A stretch of 64,000 bases of DNA from Mactra quadrangularis (GCA_025267735.1 CM046295.1:8269270-8333269); one strand, 5' to 3'. Positions 25,222 through 37,841 are shown, counted from the stretch's first letter. A program made the numbers and translations. The notes: a model not told the origin generated them from the letters alone.

Positions 25222-26244
25222 CAACTGAGAGATGGAAGCAACACAATCTAGCATTTAGTCTATATATTGAAATTTTTAGTTTAGTCAATCAAGCTCTCAT
25301 AATTCATTGTTCAAGCTTGTAACAGAAAATGAATGATGTAGACAAATAAAGTAAAGTAACCAGGTTCAGATAATTAAGTTCTTTGGTATAGCTGAATAGT
25401 AGATGTTTATATTTTCTAGATTTCTCCAAAGAGTTTATTGAGACATTAAAGGTATTGCCTCTTAATAGAGTAATAATCATATCAATATAAAATCACCAAA
25501 TTATAGGAGTAAGGCTAGTTGCTACAAACTAGCATCAGCCAAAATAATAAATATATAACCTCAGTTTATGTTACTGCCAATCATTTCAAAACCAGTGCAA
25601 TCAGGAAAAATACTACATAATTATCTTAAATTTATTAAATGTTCAAACTACCAAAACTATGATGAGGTATATCTCACAACTATAATGCAATCATTTAAAA
25701 TTTACATTACAAGTCATTCATAGATGGCACAAGATAATTTTTTACTGATTTTTCCACAAAAATAACTCAGTAAATAGAGTAACTCCCATTTCTTAGAGAT
25801 GAAAAATACTCTGACTTAACAATGAAGAAATGAGAGATTCTATACACAGCTGACCAAAACTGTATAGAAAACATTGAATATATTTAAGTAAATCTATCGC
25901 GTAACTTAGCATTGCAATATTTAATATGTCTTAGTAAGATGCACAAAAAAATTGTGAAAACTCCTAATTGAAATCTATTCTCTTAATACTATGTAACAGT
26001 ATAATTGAAAATCAAGGTATGTAAAAGTCACCATTATCAAACCCATGATCAAATGTACAAAAAATATGAGCAACAAAACTCTTAATTGAAATCTATTCAA
26101 ATAAAAATGTTGATAGTATAGTATCATCATTTAATCAAAACAATAAACCATGGAAACAAGTCACATTTATCAAAGCCATACACATGACTGTTCATTTTTA
26201 TATATAAACCTCTATCTACAATACAAAACTTAGTAAACATTGTG
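25222..26244. other. AT-rich non-coding stretch
   Basis: About 1 kb of AT-rich sequence with no open frame above chance length, no inverted repeats noticed and no tandem structure. Probably intronic or intergenic. Confidence 0.5.
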
Positions 26245-26436
26245 CTTAAGGTGAAGTTTAGCCACATGGGAATGCTTGTTATCATATACTGGACTGTGGC
26301 ATGTGGTTCACCTAACCAGCTCTCTAAGAATTACCCTTCAAACCAAATCAAACATGTGACTATGGTTAAGTTGAGTTACATGGGAATACTTGTAATCATA
26401 GATATGACCATGGGGTGTGGTTCACCTAACCGACTC
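26245..26436. repeat. 114-bp tandem duplication
   Basis: Two diverged copies of a unit containing 'acatgggaatrcttgt' (at 26264 and 26378) and 'gtggttcacctaacc'. The plus-strand open frame spanning both copies is most likely a by-product. Confidence 0.8.
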
Positions 26437-26726
26437 ACATAGATTAACCGTCAACAAAAGACCAACAACTTTATCTAATGATAATCTTATACAAATTTCA
26501 TAGAAGGGTATGACCTGCAGTGACACATGAAAACTTGCAGTTAATAAGAAACTTTTTAAATGATATATCTATCAATACATACACTTTAATGTATAAAACA
26601 ACATAATTAAGTATTTGCTACAATGATAATACATTGTTAACATTTCAGTCAACTCTGATTTACAAATATAATGTACAAAAGTACATATTTCTAGCAAGTA
26701 TACTTAAATAATGAATAGGGTTTCAC

Positions 26727-27270
26727 TTGAATTTAACAATGAACATTATAAATGTAACTAACATCTAAACAATACTCGATACAATGACGTCTTCCGATCT
26801 AGCTATCCCCCCAGAATTTACTAGGTCCTTCACTAGATTACTCGGATAACAATACTTGATACAATGACGTCTTCCGATCTAGCTATCCCCCCAGAATTAC
26901 CTGGGTCCTTCACTAGATTACTCGGATAACAATACTTGATACAATGACGTCTTCCGATCTAGCTATCCCCCCAGAATTACCTGGGTCCTTTACTAGATTG
27001 CTCGGATTGTAGATCTTTTATCAGTTTATCTGGTACATTATATTGTTGTTTCAATTGTACATTATCAAAGATCCATCTTTCATTTGAATTTATAAATGAA
27101 CATTATAACATCTAAACATACTCAATACAATGACATCTTCCGATCTAGCTATCCCCCCAGAGTTACCCGGGTCCTTCACTAGATTGCTCGGAATGTAGAT
27201 CTTTCACCAGGTTATCTGGTATTATATTCTTATATATTAGTTTCAATTGTATATTATCAATGATCCATCT
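26727..27270. repeat. nested tandem repeat: ~345-bp unit containing an 80-bp unit
   Basis: An 80-bp unit beginning caatacttgatacaatgacg repeats exactly in register at 26770, 26850 and 26930, and once more at about 27113. The flanking sequence (cttgaattt...aatgaacattataa before, tgtagatctttyaycaggtt after) also occurs twice. The larger unit is therefore about 345 bp, and its 80-bp segment has been triplicated in the first copy. Confidence 0.92.
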
Positions 27271-28540
27271 TTTTTTTCTTATTATACTTGCTTGGATCAT
27301 TTGTATTTTTTCTATATATTATTTTTATTTATCTATACATTTTTCTATTTCATATGATCTATTTTTGAGCATTATTTTCAAGCATGATTAGCGCTATTCA
27401 CATGTATAATGTAAAAACATAGTATCTTTAAAAAACTATCTAGTTTCGTTTCTAATTTCCAATATATCATAAACCAAAGAATGAAAAACTTAAGCTTACA
27501 ATAATACAAAAATTACGTTGTTTAATACATTCAAATGTATATATGACCATCATTTATCTTGTTTCTGTAACTTCTAAACTTCTATCATATGGTATATAAA
27601 GTATAAATTTTTAGTCAGATAAACAATAATCTTCTGACAGCCAATAAAATTTCAAGTGCCATCAAAGTATTGGGCGGGGGGAGTGCACATTTAGCGCACT
27701 CAGAATAAAGAATATGACAAATTTGGTACACTATACCACTTTAAAGCTTACAAGTGTACTCAGGGAAGTGACCAAAAAAAATTATAAAAACCTTCGCCAT
27801 TTATTTACACACAGTCAACTATTTTTGTATTGTAAATACAGGTGAAACAATTTTGGAACTGGAGTGATGGCATTGATTGCATGACTTCTTAGTTACATGT
27901 TAATTGATAAATTAATAACAAAAATTACAACAAAAGTATGGGTCATACTAAAGAGTGCTTACTGTATCGAAAGAATATGACTGTACTCTTTTATAAAAAA
28001 TCAGTAGTAATTTATTAATCTGTTTTTACAGTAAATCATGATTTTCATGGGTTTAGTCATAGAGGCACACTTTGTTTTTACTAACAAGTTATTCAATGTT
28101 TTCTTTACAAGACTGGTCAGTCAGTACATAATCTGTTCTCTATTTTCTTCATGTGATACAGAGTATTCAATTATAAATAAGTATTCAAATATAATCAAAT
28201 ATTAATAAAAATCAAGTAAATTGTAAAGACAAAAAGACAATAAATTAAAAGTTTGATACAAACTTTAACTTTCCTACTTTAACAATAATAATTTAGCCAG
28301 TGCTTTGATTTTTTAAATTTACAAAAAAGAAACATTTACGATCAAATGTAGGCATAAAAACAGTGGTCATGACATTTTCTTCAACTATGCATCCTAAATC
28401 ATATATATCTGATAAAAGACCAACTATTGCCATTCAGTCAATCATGGCAAAAATGAGTATTATCAAGCAAGATTAGGCTACAATGTATCAGGTTTATGTA
28501 TATAAAGAGTTCATACAGTATCATACCATGACTTTGTAAG
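27271..28540. other. AT-rich non-coding stretch
   Basis: About 1.3 kb with no gene or repeat that I can define. A short G-rich patch (ttgggcggggggagtgcaca) occurs near 27671. Confidence 0.5.
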
Positions 28541-28570
28541 TACATGACAAAAACAGAGTCCCGCTCTTAC

Positions 28571-28634
28571 GGTACAACAGTATGCTGCACAGTAATTTGT
28601 GAACTCCAAGCCATTGCTGACCAGAATTATACCT
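28571..28634 (-). CDS. weak candidate exon (64 nt)
   Basis: On the minus strand, acceptor aagtcttatgcttcctacag and donor ACC|GTAAGAG bracket 64 bases. Entered after two bases of a preceding codon, the reading is GIILVSNGLEFTNYCAAYCC plus one Thr, ending in phase 0. A second frame is also open, as is the plus strand here. The entry phase does not match the other candidates, and a degenerate tRNA-like segment lies at about 28690-28745, so this may be part of a dispersed repeat. Confidence 0.22.
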
Positions 28635-28737
28635 CTGTAGGAAGCATAAGACTTGCTGTACTCTGTTTGAAATCCATGAGGTGCTGTCGTAAGTTATATA
28701 AGTTGCACCCTATACCAGTGCTTGAACCTACACGGAC

Positions 28738-28813
28738 AGGCCACTAGCTCGATGATACTCTAATTCATACATTATATATAAATTAGAGTTTCATGGAGCT
28801 AGAGACCTGGGCC
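28738..28813. repeat. hairpin element, copy 1
   Basis: Inverted arms begin ggccactagctcgatgatac and end with ...catggagctagagacctgggcc, sharing the actctaatt core. A related hairpin lies at 37225-37314, so this is a small dispersed palindromic family. Confidence 0.8.
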
Positions 28814-29690
28814 GACATATTGCACCAACATCTACAATTTCCAAGTGTACAGAACAATGGAAGAAGTCAATTACCAACATTATCATAGTAATCACCATAA
28901 GAAATGAACTTTTACAGAAGAGTTCTGAATAAGACTCACATTCATAATGTATAACTGCCTGACTTTTACAGTGAGTACAGCTTGACCTGCATGTTTTGTA
29001 CATATCAAAATTGATATAGTACTTTAAAATTATTTCTAACAGTCAAAACTGTAGTTTCTTACTGGGAGCATAATCAACAGAAAATAACAATATTCTTTTT
29101 ACCTGATACAAGGGAGATAACCTGAATTCAATTAACCATGCTTACTATAAATAACTAGAAAGACAGGAGTAAATATATTAATCTAATGAAATATTTCACT
29201 AAAATGAACATTAAAGCCTGATGCATAATTTTAACAATCAACAGTATACAAACTGTAAGGTTTATATTTTATTATATTATATTAAATAATTGAACAAAAA
29301 CATTCTTACTAAATGTTATCAATATTTCACAAGTGCTTTGATTTTCAAATCTAACAGAGGAAACACATTCAACTTTAAAAGTATGCATAAAATTATGGGG
29401 ATTTCAGTTCCTGCACTATATTTTCCTGGACCTCTTTCTATAGAAAGAGTATAAAAGGATATATATTTGACCGAAGATACAGTAATTTACTTAGTAAGCT
29501 ACATCAACCTATTCTATTACAAGCTAGAATCTTCCATCACAATGCTTCCCCACATGCTCCAGATTATTTCAGTTAAATATGGTATTGTTTAGAAAGAATT
29601 TTAGAAATTCAATATGCAATATGAACAAATATGAAATCTAACCAAGTTGTCTCATGCATAAAATGTCTATGAACTATCACATGAACTATT

Positions 29691-30548
29691 GACTAGATCT
29701 CAAACTCTGTGCCAAGTTTGAGTATTTTCAAAACACTCAACAACTAACAAGATTTCATTGATCAAGTGATCTAAGATGCTGGATAATTATCTTTTGGCCC
29801 TTCTCTGCTGTGAGTTTGATGCTTCTAACATACCAGCCATGAAACATAAAACTAAATGATATAAAGAAAAAAATATAAAGGAAAAATATGTGGAATCTTA
29901 AAGTTTGACTTCTACCAAATAATACAAAATGAAATATCCTAACTAAATGCTGCTATTTGGCAAAAAAACTTTGCACTTCCCAAAAGATATACAGGTAGCT
30001 ATCAGAAAGTAAGAGGCAATACCATAGACAACCCAATGTCTATGGACAATCAATGCCCACGTTACCACTCCAACATATCGAATGGGGTATTTTGACCTTA
30101 AATTTGATTCCACAAAATACGAAAAAAAAATACAATGCAAAAAAAAAATGTAAATGCTATTTATATAACTACACACGAAAAAAACTGTGCACATCTCAAA
30201 AGATATACAGGTAGCTATCAGAAAGTAAGAGGCGAAACCATAGACAATCCAATGTCTATGGGCAATCAATGCCCACGTTACCACTCCAACATATCAAATG
30301 AGGTAAACTGACCTTGTTAAATATGCAAAAAAAGGAGGCTGATAAAATTTATTTTGGAAAAAAAACTGTAACCTAAACAAACAATCCTATCATATAACAA
30401 CGTAATGATTCGGTCTTTATCAAACACACAGCAGAGAAGGATCTAAAGATCAAGATCCAGCATCTTAGACCACTTGACCAATGAAAACTTGAAAGTAACT
30501 GAGTGAATTGAAAATACTCAAACCCTGCACAGAGTTTGAGACCTGGTC
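29691..30548. mobile_element. TIR element, family A copy 1 (858 bp)
   Basis: The termini GACTAGATCTCAAACTCTG and CAGAGTTTGAGACCTGGTC are inverted repeats, and pairing continues inward for over 100 bp (tttgagtattttcaa; caagatttcattgatcaag; ttctctgctgtg). The interior holds two copies of a ~130-bp block (aaaagatatacaggtagctatcagaaagtaag...). The minus-strand open frame 29943-30284 crosses both block copies and is not evidence of a gene. No transposase, so it is a MITE. Confidence 0.85.
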
Positions 30549-31419
30549 AAGTCAAACCATGAAACCAACAACATGCATTCGGTACCACACAAGTTACTCT
30601 CCAATACATCGGTTCGAAAGATTCACTCGTTCACTTTCTACCTCTGCTAAAATACTACGTTCAAGCTGATATTTCTATTTTTAGACAGAGTCGCATAAAC
30701 ATTTAAATCGCATGACTGTCACGTGGTTTTTAAAAATAGGTGCAAAAAATTCTTACGCTTGTAATTTCAAAATGTCGAATTGCAAAGATGTTTGACTGTT
30801 TTGCATTAGTTAGATAATGAAAAATTAACAAAATGAAAGTAAACATTGATCTTTTTAAATGTGTATTTCTGATTATTTAACTGTAAACATAGAGCAATTT
30901 AATGAACTTAAATACAAAGTGTAGCCACGCTATATATGACATCATACGAGGTTGCATTTTTCACTAGTATGATCATACCATATAAGGTGTTGTTTACTCG
31001 TTCAACCAATGAAAATGTGTTTTTCAGCTAAATTGAAATTTGGACTTTCATTGGACGTTCAAAGGTTTATAGTAAAGGTCAATATCATAAATCGACATGT
31101 TTTAAGGCAGCGGGTGAATCTAATGTATTCACTGAGCTGCGAAGGGAGCGTACACACAAGTGAACTTAGATTAAGTTCATTATTTTGAGAATTTCCGTAA
31201 GAAGCCAATGAAATTTGCTATGCGGTTAGACTACGCATCCAAAATGCTACCAGCAAGCTGTATAAGCTGTTTATTTGTTTTTTAAAACATTTATGAGCTT
31301 TTTCCGAAAATTAAATTTAATTCTGTAAATTTTGTCAGGATCATTGATTGAGACTTCAACATACATGTATAATATGAACTAAATTTATACACACAAGCAA
31401 AAAAAACAGTTGAACCCCA
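30549..31419. other. non-repetitive stretch, no gene recognised
   Basis: About 870 bp with moderately higher CpG near 30600-30680 and 31100-31230. No open frame, splice pair or repeat unit stands out. Confidence 0.45.
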
Positions 31420-31905
31420 CCCATCTCTTGTTTGTACCCAATAGAAGTGTTTCTTAGATACCAAGCACCCAACCCATCGCTCCTCCTTCGAATCCAATAG
31501 AAGAGTTTCTGAGATACCAAGCACCCACCCATCTTTCCTCATCTGAACCTAATGGAAGAGTTTCTTAGATACCCAGCACCCCACCCATCACTCCTCATCC
31601 TAACCCAATGGAAGAGTTTCTTAGATACCTAGCACCCCAATCATCTCTCCTTGTCGGAACCCAATTGAAGAGTTTCGTAGAAACCCAGCACCCCACTCAT
31701 CTCTCGTTAGAACCCAATTGAAGTGTTTCTTAGATACTGAACCAATCACCCAACACATCGCTCCTCATTCAAATCCAATTGAAGAGTTTTTTAGATACTT
31801 GGCAACCCATCTGCCTCTCCTATTCCAAACCCAATTGAAGAGTTTCTTAGATACCTAGCACCCAATGCAACTTTCATCTTCCAAACCTAATACACAAACT
31901 ATTCT
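31420..31905. repeat. ~57-bp tandem repeat, about eight copies
   Basis: The unit contains aagagtttcttagatacc, agcaccc and a CT-rich end (ccatctctcctcatc). Spacing is 56-58 bp. Copies are moderately diverged. The minus-strand open frame 31291-31542 is a repeat artefact. Confidence 0.92.
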
Positions 31906-32550
31906 TTACATCACTTGATGAAATGAACTCAAAGTATTTCAATATAGAAAGACTTCCTTGTACATTGAAACCTAACGAATCCATTCTAATGATTATTCCT
32001 TACACATTAGGTTCAAGTACGAACTGAGCAGGGCAAAAAATACCTGCAAAGTGTTTATTCTATTCAGTATAACTGGCAAATACTACTGCTTAGAGTAATA
32101 ACAAGATTTGACTCTGCCCATTCATATGCTTATATTTGTTACTGAAACTGAAACAAAGACTTGTCAGTTGATTGACAGAACTACATTTACTTTTATCGCC
32201 TAAAAATAAACTGCATAGTAAATCAGAGACACATGTATCACTCCTCAGGTTAAACTTGTCAGGCATTTGAATTGTCGATAGTTTTCGAGTTGTTGTAGAA
32301 ACTAAAGCAAAATCGCAGAAAGTCTAAAAACTGTCAACAGTAAATGATAGCATGTCCATACTAACATCATAGGCTGATTCCTTTAGTTTTTATAACATTT
32401 TATTAATTAAAAAATGCGTCGTGAAAATTTTATTATGCTTTATCAATTATCTTACATTTATTAGAGTTTTATAATAATTGCTATTTTGAAATTCCTACAG
32501 AATATGTAAATTTTATAGTATCTTATTAATTTGAAATTCCTTTAGTATTA

Positions 32551-33098
32551 ATACACTCGGTTTTTAACAAGATTTCATTGATCAGGTGGTTGAAACTGCT
32601 GAATCATGATCTTATGGTTCTTTTCTGCAGTGAGTCTGATGTTTCTAACATATCAGCCAGGAAAACTAAAACTAAAAATTATCAGGAAAAAAATAAAGGA
32701 AAAATAAGTGGAATCTAACTGTTTGACTTCGACCTAATAATACAAAATAAAATATCCTAACTAAATGCTGCTACTTGGCAAAAAAAACTTTGCACTTCCC
32801 AAAAGATATGCTGGTAGCTATCAGAAAGTAAGAGGCAAAACCATAAACAATCCAATGTCTATGGTCAATCAATGCCCACGTTACCACTCCAACATATCAA
32901 ATGAGGTAAATTGACCAAGTTTTGTATGCAAAAAAAGGAGGCTGATACAATGAAACCAGAAGGAAAACTATATCTAATCTATATTAAAAAAATCTATATC
33001 TAAGCTTTATCAAACAGACAGCAGAGAAGGATCTAAAGATCATGATCCAGCATCTTAGACCACTTGACCAATAAAACCTTGAAAGTAACTGAGTGTAT
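32551..33098. mobile_element. TIR element, family A copy 2 (548 bp)
   Basis: Inverted ends atacactcggtt... and ...aactgagtgtat continue through caagatttcattgatcagg and its complement. It holds one interior block copy, whereas copy 1 has two. The left flank homology with copy 3 extends about 45 bp further out (tttgaaattcctttagtatt). Non-coding. Confidence 0.85.
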
Positions 33099-33114
33099 TG
33101 AAAATACTCTATTC

Positions 33115-33280
33115 AAACTTAAACCAAAATACAAATTGAATCCAAATTCAATTGAATTCAATTAAAATCAATTAAAATCAATTCCATTTGATTCAATTCA
33201 ATTCAGTGTAATTCAATTTAATTTAATTTAGTTTTATCTTAATTAAATTTAAATTCAAACGCAATTCAAATTCAATTCGA
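33115..33280. repeat. low-complexity AATTCA/AATTTA tract
   Basis: A simple-sequence stretch of overlapping attcaatt and aattaaaatc words, with no coding or element structure. Confidence 0.85.
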
Positions 33281-33518
33281 TGCTTTCAAATTCATATTTC
33301 ATATATTTTAAATTTTCAATAATTAATGAAAGTTTACCCTATATCTTTAATTAGAAATTCTAATTACCCTAAAATTCCGAGATAAACTTTAGTTAAATTA
33401 GCCCTTGAAAGGAACACAGTCACTTATTAATACACAAAAAGCTAAGCCCCCACATGTATAAGACTGTCTCAGGTTAATATGCACCAGCATTACATCAATA
33501 CCCACTTAGTACCATCAG

Positions 33519-33918
33519 TACAGTCCAACAGAATTTACCTGAGCTTGAACTACCTAATTATAATAATCACACGCTTCACTTACATTAAATCGTGAGTTTC
33601 CGTATGTGTGTATACGGTTGTACACGTGTTTATAACAACCGATGTGACTATAAATCAATTTATTAAAAGTGGCATGTTATTGTACTTTTAATTTTGGACA
33701 CATTAGTTTTTGAGGAAACAAGTAAGTCAGCATCATTATGGCACAGTTTCAAAGTATTCATTCATATGAAAACATGATTAGTCATTCAGATATGTGTATT
33801 ATGCCGAAAGCTTCCGATCAAGCGCGATTTAGATACGAAGACTAAAATACACTATAAATACTGAGTTTAATATATTCTTGCATAAAGGTCAAGCTCAGGT
33901 TAATTCTGTTGGACTATA
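33519..33918. mobile_element. TIR element, family B copy 1 (~400 bp)
   Basis: Left end CAGTCCAACAGAATTTACCT and right end AGGTTAATTCTGTTGGACTA are inverted repeats that continue with gagcttga / tcaagctc. The interior contains catgttattgtacttttaat, which recurs in the related copies at 47157-47850 and 54180-54440. There is no reading frame, so it is a MITE. Confidence 0.8.
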
Positions 33919-35125
33919 TCATAATCTCATTATACATTCAGTAACAAACAGTCTATGAAATAAGTGGGTGTCCAGTTGCCTAGAACAAGGGTCCTTGCCC
34001 AGAACAACACCTTTTTAATTCCGACAACCAAAATTTCTGGCAACAAAAATTTTACTAACAAGAGATAGTGCTTGATGCTAAATCAACCTGCTCGGGCAAC
34101 CATTTTCATATCCTTATTTCTAAGACTGACCTTAGATGCCATATATCTAGATAAGACATATAATAATCTACATTTCACATCAATACAAAAGTCTGATTCC
34201 GCCATTTCAAAAGCAAACTTCAGAGTATCAAAAAATCATTCACAGGTACCAGGTATAATGTTTACCCAACTTATTCATTACAGTCTATATAATGCATAAA
34301 TAGGGAAAACATTGTTCCTGGTAACTGCGGTTGAGAATTGATCAGCGCAGACAAGCATTGCTATCTATTGTTCTAATGACCTCACAATGAAGCTAACTGC
34401 TGTACAATTTTCTAACGTTCAAGTCAAATTACTTTTAAAAGCAGGACTGTAGTTGTCATGCATAGAAATTAACAACAAAGTTCATTACTCTTTAATTACA
34501 AATAAGAGCTAATGTTGAATCCATGAATCAAATTCTCACCCAAAATTAATCAAACGCGATTTACATACTTTGAAAATGCATTGCATAGTGCTTCCCCCAT
34601 AGAAGGATCAATTCAAAATCAAAATACCGAAGAGTCCATTTTAACTTATTTGATTAATACCGACACACTATGCAAACAATGTCATGATTGAAAGTTATTT
34701 TTGGGTATATATATTTATTCCTCATCAGAAACAGAAATTATAAATTATTTTACTTAATTACACTTAAGACCATAATACATCAGCGAACCGAAGTTTCAAT
34801 TTAGTCAAAATCAGGAAATGAATTAAGTTACAGTACTTTACACAGGTCCCTGTGGTACTTTATAGTATGTATACCAGTATAAAGTTCAATATAATGAATC
34901 CTGAAACTTAATCATGCATTTCTTGTAGATTAAGAAATATTATTTCCCTTCGCAGATTCTAAAACATATACTCAAATTACACTCGTTATCTATTAACAAA
35001 TATTTTCATATCCGCTTAACCCCCGTGAGAGAAAAGATGCACCTAAGTCAAATTCATTTGCAAAACTGTGGTCTATTCCCAATCAATGTACATGTGTTAC
35101 TAATCACTTGTGTAAGTTGAATATT
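33919..35125. other. non-repetitive AT-rich stretch
   Basis: No gene or element recognised. A small patch at 33970-34010 (gttgcctagaacaagggtcc) is richer in G+C. The plus-strand open frame 34072-34299 has no domain. Confidence 0.45.
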
Positions 35126-35219
35126 AACCTGGTGCTATGGACTTTCTGGCTTTGAACTTCTCAAAATTCTCAAACGCTTTGTGTTTTCGGATCTGCCCGA
35201 GAAGTCCGCAGCCAGGTTG
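35126..35219. repeat. short imperfect hairpin
   Basis: taacctggtgctatggactt pairs imperfectly with gaagtccgcagccaggtt at the other end. Probably a small palindromic element; weaker than the other hairpins. Confidence 0.45.
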
Positions 35220-35754
35220 TTCTAACTCAGAAAACACTCGCACTCAGTTAATATCCTTTACATACTTTAAGCATTCAAGTCAGTATACAGTAAAAACTGT
35301 AACTGACCAGGGGATCAGAACAAATTGTCAATAAATGACAAAAAACACTTGTCATGAAACTATAACACTCCGAATAGATATACTGTACAAGGGATGATCC
35401 AAAATTATCAGAACTATGTGACTCTAAGAAGAAAATGCATTAAAGATAATACATGAGTACGATCTTTTCTTGCAAACAGTGGGGATCGCACGTACACCAA
35501 TATCATAAAAGTTTACCACGAACACAGTCATATTGTCATTGTTGAGTCAAAACCTTGTAACTTCAATTCCAAAAGGTAAAGTTAAGAGGATTTGCCTCAA
35601 CAGTGACAATATGAGAATAGCAGTCACATTAGACAGTGATGATTTGGTAAGGGGTGTTCAAAGAGTTGTCTCTTCTAGTATTCGATGCAACAGACTAGAC
35701 ATAAACTGTATGGCTCATCCTTAATGAATCCAACAGTGAGGCTAGTCAACCATA

Positions 35755-37140
35755 GAAACTCTTACAATTAAGCATTTTCTTCATAGAGATGTTCAATTTC
35801 TAAGCTTCAAGAGCGTTAAGTCCAATAAAAGGCCAATTCAATAGTAAGCCAATTATTCAAGTAATTGTAGCATGCTGCATGCTTACAAATATTCATACCA
35901 ATATCTATAATAAAGCAAAAACACTAAAATGCTCCAATTATGCCGACAGACCGAAGGTAAAGTCTAAAAAAAAACCATGTTTTTATAAACAATATTACAA
36001 GTTAATCAAACTCACAAATTGAATTCAATTACAAATAAATAGTACGCTATAAATACAAGGGCTGAATTGTCAAACTGATGTATTGCCAAACTATATATCA
36101 GAAAAAAAACGGTTATTAAATCGCAATATAGACGACCAAATAGAGAAATGAAATTTTATAATATCTTATAAATTTGAAATTCCTTTAGTATTAATACACT
36201 CAGTTATTAACAAGATTTTATTGATCAAGTGGTTGAAACTGCAGAATCATGATCTTATGGTTCTTTTCTGCAGTGAGTCTAATGCTTCTAACATACCAGC
36301 CAGGAAACATAAAATTAAATGATATCAAGAAAAAATATATAGGAAAAATAAGTGGAATCTAAAAGTTTGACTTCTACCTAATAATACAAAATGAAATATC
36401 CTATCTAAATGCTACTACTTGGCAAAAAAAACTTTGCACTTCCCAAAAGATATGCTGGTAGCTATCAGAAAGTAAGAGGCGATACCATAGACAATCCAAT
36501 GTCTATGGGCAATCAATGCCCACGTTACCACTCCAACATATCAAATGAGGTAAAATTACCTTGTTTAGTATGCAAAAAAAGGAGGCTGATAAAATATATT
36601 TTGGAAAGTCAAGCATTTTTTAAATGAAACCTAAACGAAGTCCTAACAGATAACAATTAATGATTCAAGCAGTATCAAACACACAGCAGAGAAGGATCAA
36701 AAGATCATAATCCAGCATCTTAGACCACTTGACCACTAAAACCTTGAAAGTAACTGAGAAACTGTTACAATTATACTTTTTTTTCATGGAGATGTTCAAT
36801 TTCTAAGCTTTAAGAGCATTAAGTCGAGTAAAGGCCGATTCAATTGTGAGCCAATTATTCAAGTTATTGTAGCATGCTGCATGCTTACAAATATTCATAC
36901 CAATATCTATAATAAATTAATTAAATCAAATTATGCCTACAGACCAAAGGTAAAGTCGCAAGAGAAACATGTTTATATAAACAATACAACTCACAAGTTG
37001 AATTCAGTAACAAATTAATAGTACGCTACAAATACGAGGGCTGCATTGTCCAACTGATGTATTGCCAAACCATATGACGGAACAAAAAGGATAATTAAAT
37101 CGCAATCTATATAACCAAATAGTGAAATGAAATAAAACTT
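35755..37140. repeat. ~1.0-kb direct duplication flanking a family A element
   Basis: About 400 bp at 35755-36160 recurs at 36758-37140 with scattered differences (both contain gagatgttcaatttctaagc and attgtagcatgctgcatgct). The spacing is about 1003 bp, and the family A element at 36194-36758 fills the interval. Either the element inserted at a pre-existing duplication or the two arose together. Confidence 0.9.
36194..36758. mobile_element. TIR element, family A copy 3 (565 bp)
   Basis: It has the same inverted ends as copy 2 (atacactcagttattaacaag...; ...ttgaaagtaactgag) and one interior block with aaaagatatgctggtagcta. It abuts the right-hand copy of the ~1-kb duplication. Non-coding; the plus-strand open frame 36409-36627 lies in the repeated block. 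Confidence 0.85.
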
Positions 37141-37224
37141 TCTGTTTGGAAACAATAATAATTTGTAGAATTTCAATAAAAGACCAAAATAACTGAATGT
37201 AAGCATAAACAATATGACTAAATA

Positions 37225-37314
37225 CACAGGCCATTAGCTTGATGGTACTCTAATTCATATGAAATAATATATTACAAATGGATCATTAGAGTATCGTTGA
37301 GCTAATGCCCTGTG
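37225..37314. repeat. hairpin element, copy 2
   Basis: The arms run from cacaggccattagcttgatg to its near complement gctaatgccctgtg. It shares the gatrrtactctaattcat core with the hairpin at 28738-28813. Confidence 0.82.
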
Positions 37315-37742
37315 ACTAAATGTTTGATATTTTGAACATTACTCTTACTGTATGGGTAATAAATACATAGGAGCAGATTAATAAATTTATACAGACTGTC
37401 TTATGAACATCTAAATTATGAGCTCTGATAAATACCCTATCACTACTCTTATCATATAATTTGAAATTGCCCTTGATGCATATTTGTTTACAATTGGATG
37501 CTACTCTCGGCCAACTTCGTGAATCATGTATTGAGTTTACTCTTTAAACCTAAAAGATGTATTCTAAGATTCACTGGTTTGGCAAGTTTATCTCATAACC
37601 AATACAAAAGTCTATTGAGGGTAGGTTCAATATTATATCATGAAAAATATTGAATCACAACTACTGTATCATGATCTGAATGGCATCACATCTTGACAGG
37701 AGATACGCAGTCCTGGTAGACACTGCAAGTCCATTCATCACA

Positions 37743-37841
37743 GAACTATGCCCAACTGATGAAGTTAATGAATTTATTTAGAATAAACAAGTCTTGTTTA
37801 TTTTAAATAAACTCATTAACTTCATCTGTTGGACATAGTTC
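37743..37841. repeat. near-perfect 48-bp-arm hairpin
   Basis: The 48-bp arms, starting gaactatgcccaactgatga, pair with only about four mismatches around a 3-nt loop (gtc). It could be a palindromic MITE, or a long-stem RNA if transcribed. Just upstream, a plus-strand open stretch (RYAVLVDTASPFITEL) runs into the left arm; I do not consider it a gene. Confidence 0.88.

Noticed and set aside
26770..27130. cttccgatct, identical to the end of a common sequencing adapter
   Set aside because: It lies inside a natural 80-bp tandem repeat with diverged copies, the adjoining bases (gacgt-cttccgatct-agc) do not match the adapter, and there is no junction in sequence character.
37690..37770. Retroviral-protease-like 'LVDTA' reading on the plus strand
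   Set aside because: The active-site Gly is replaced by Ala, the frame runs straight into a hairpin repeat, and no other retroelement parts are nearby.
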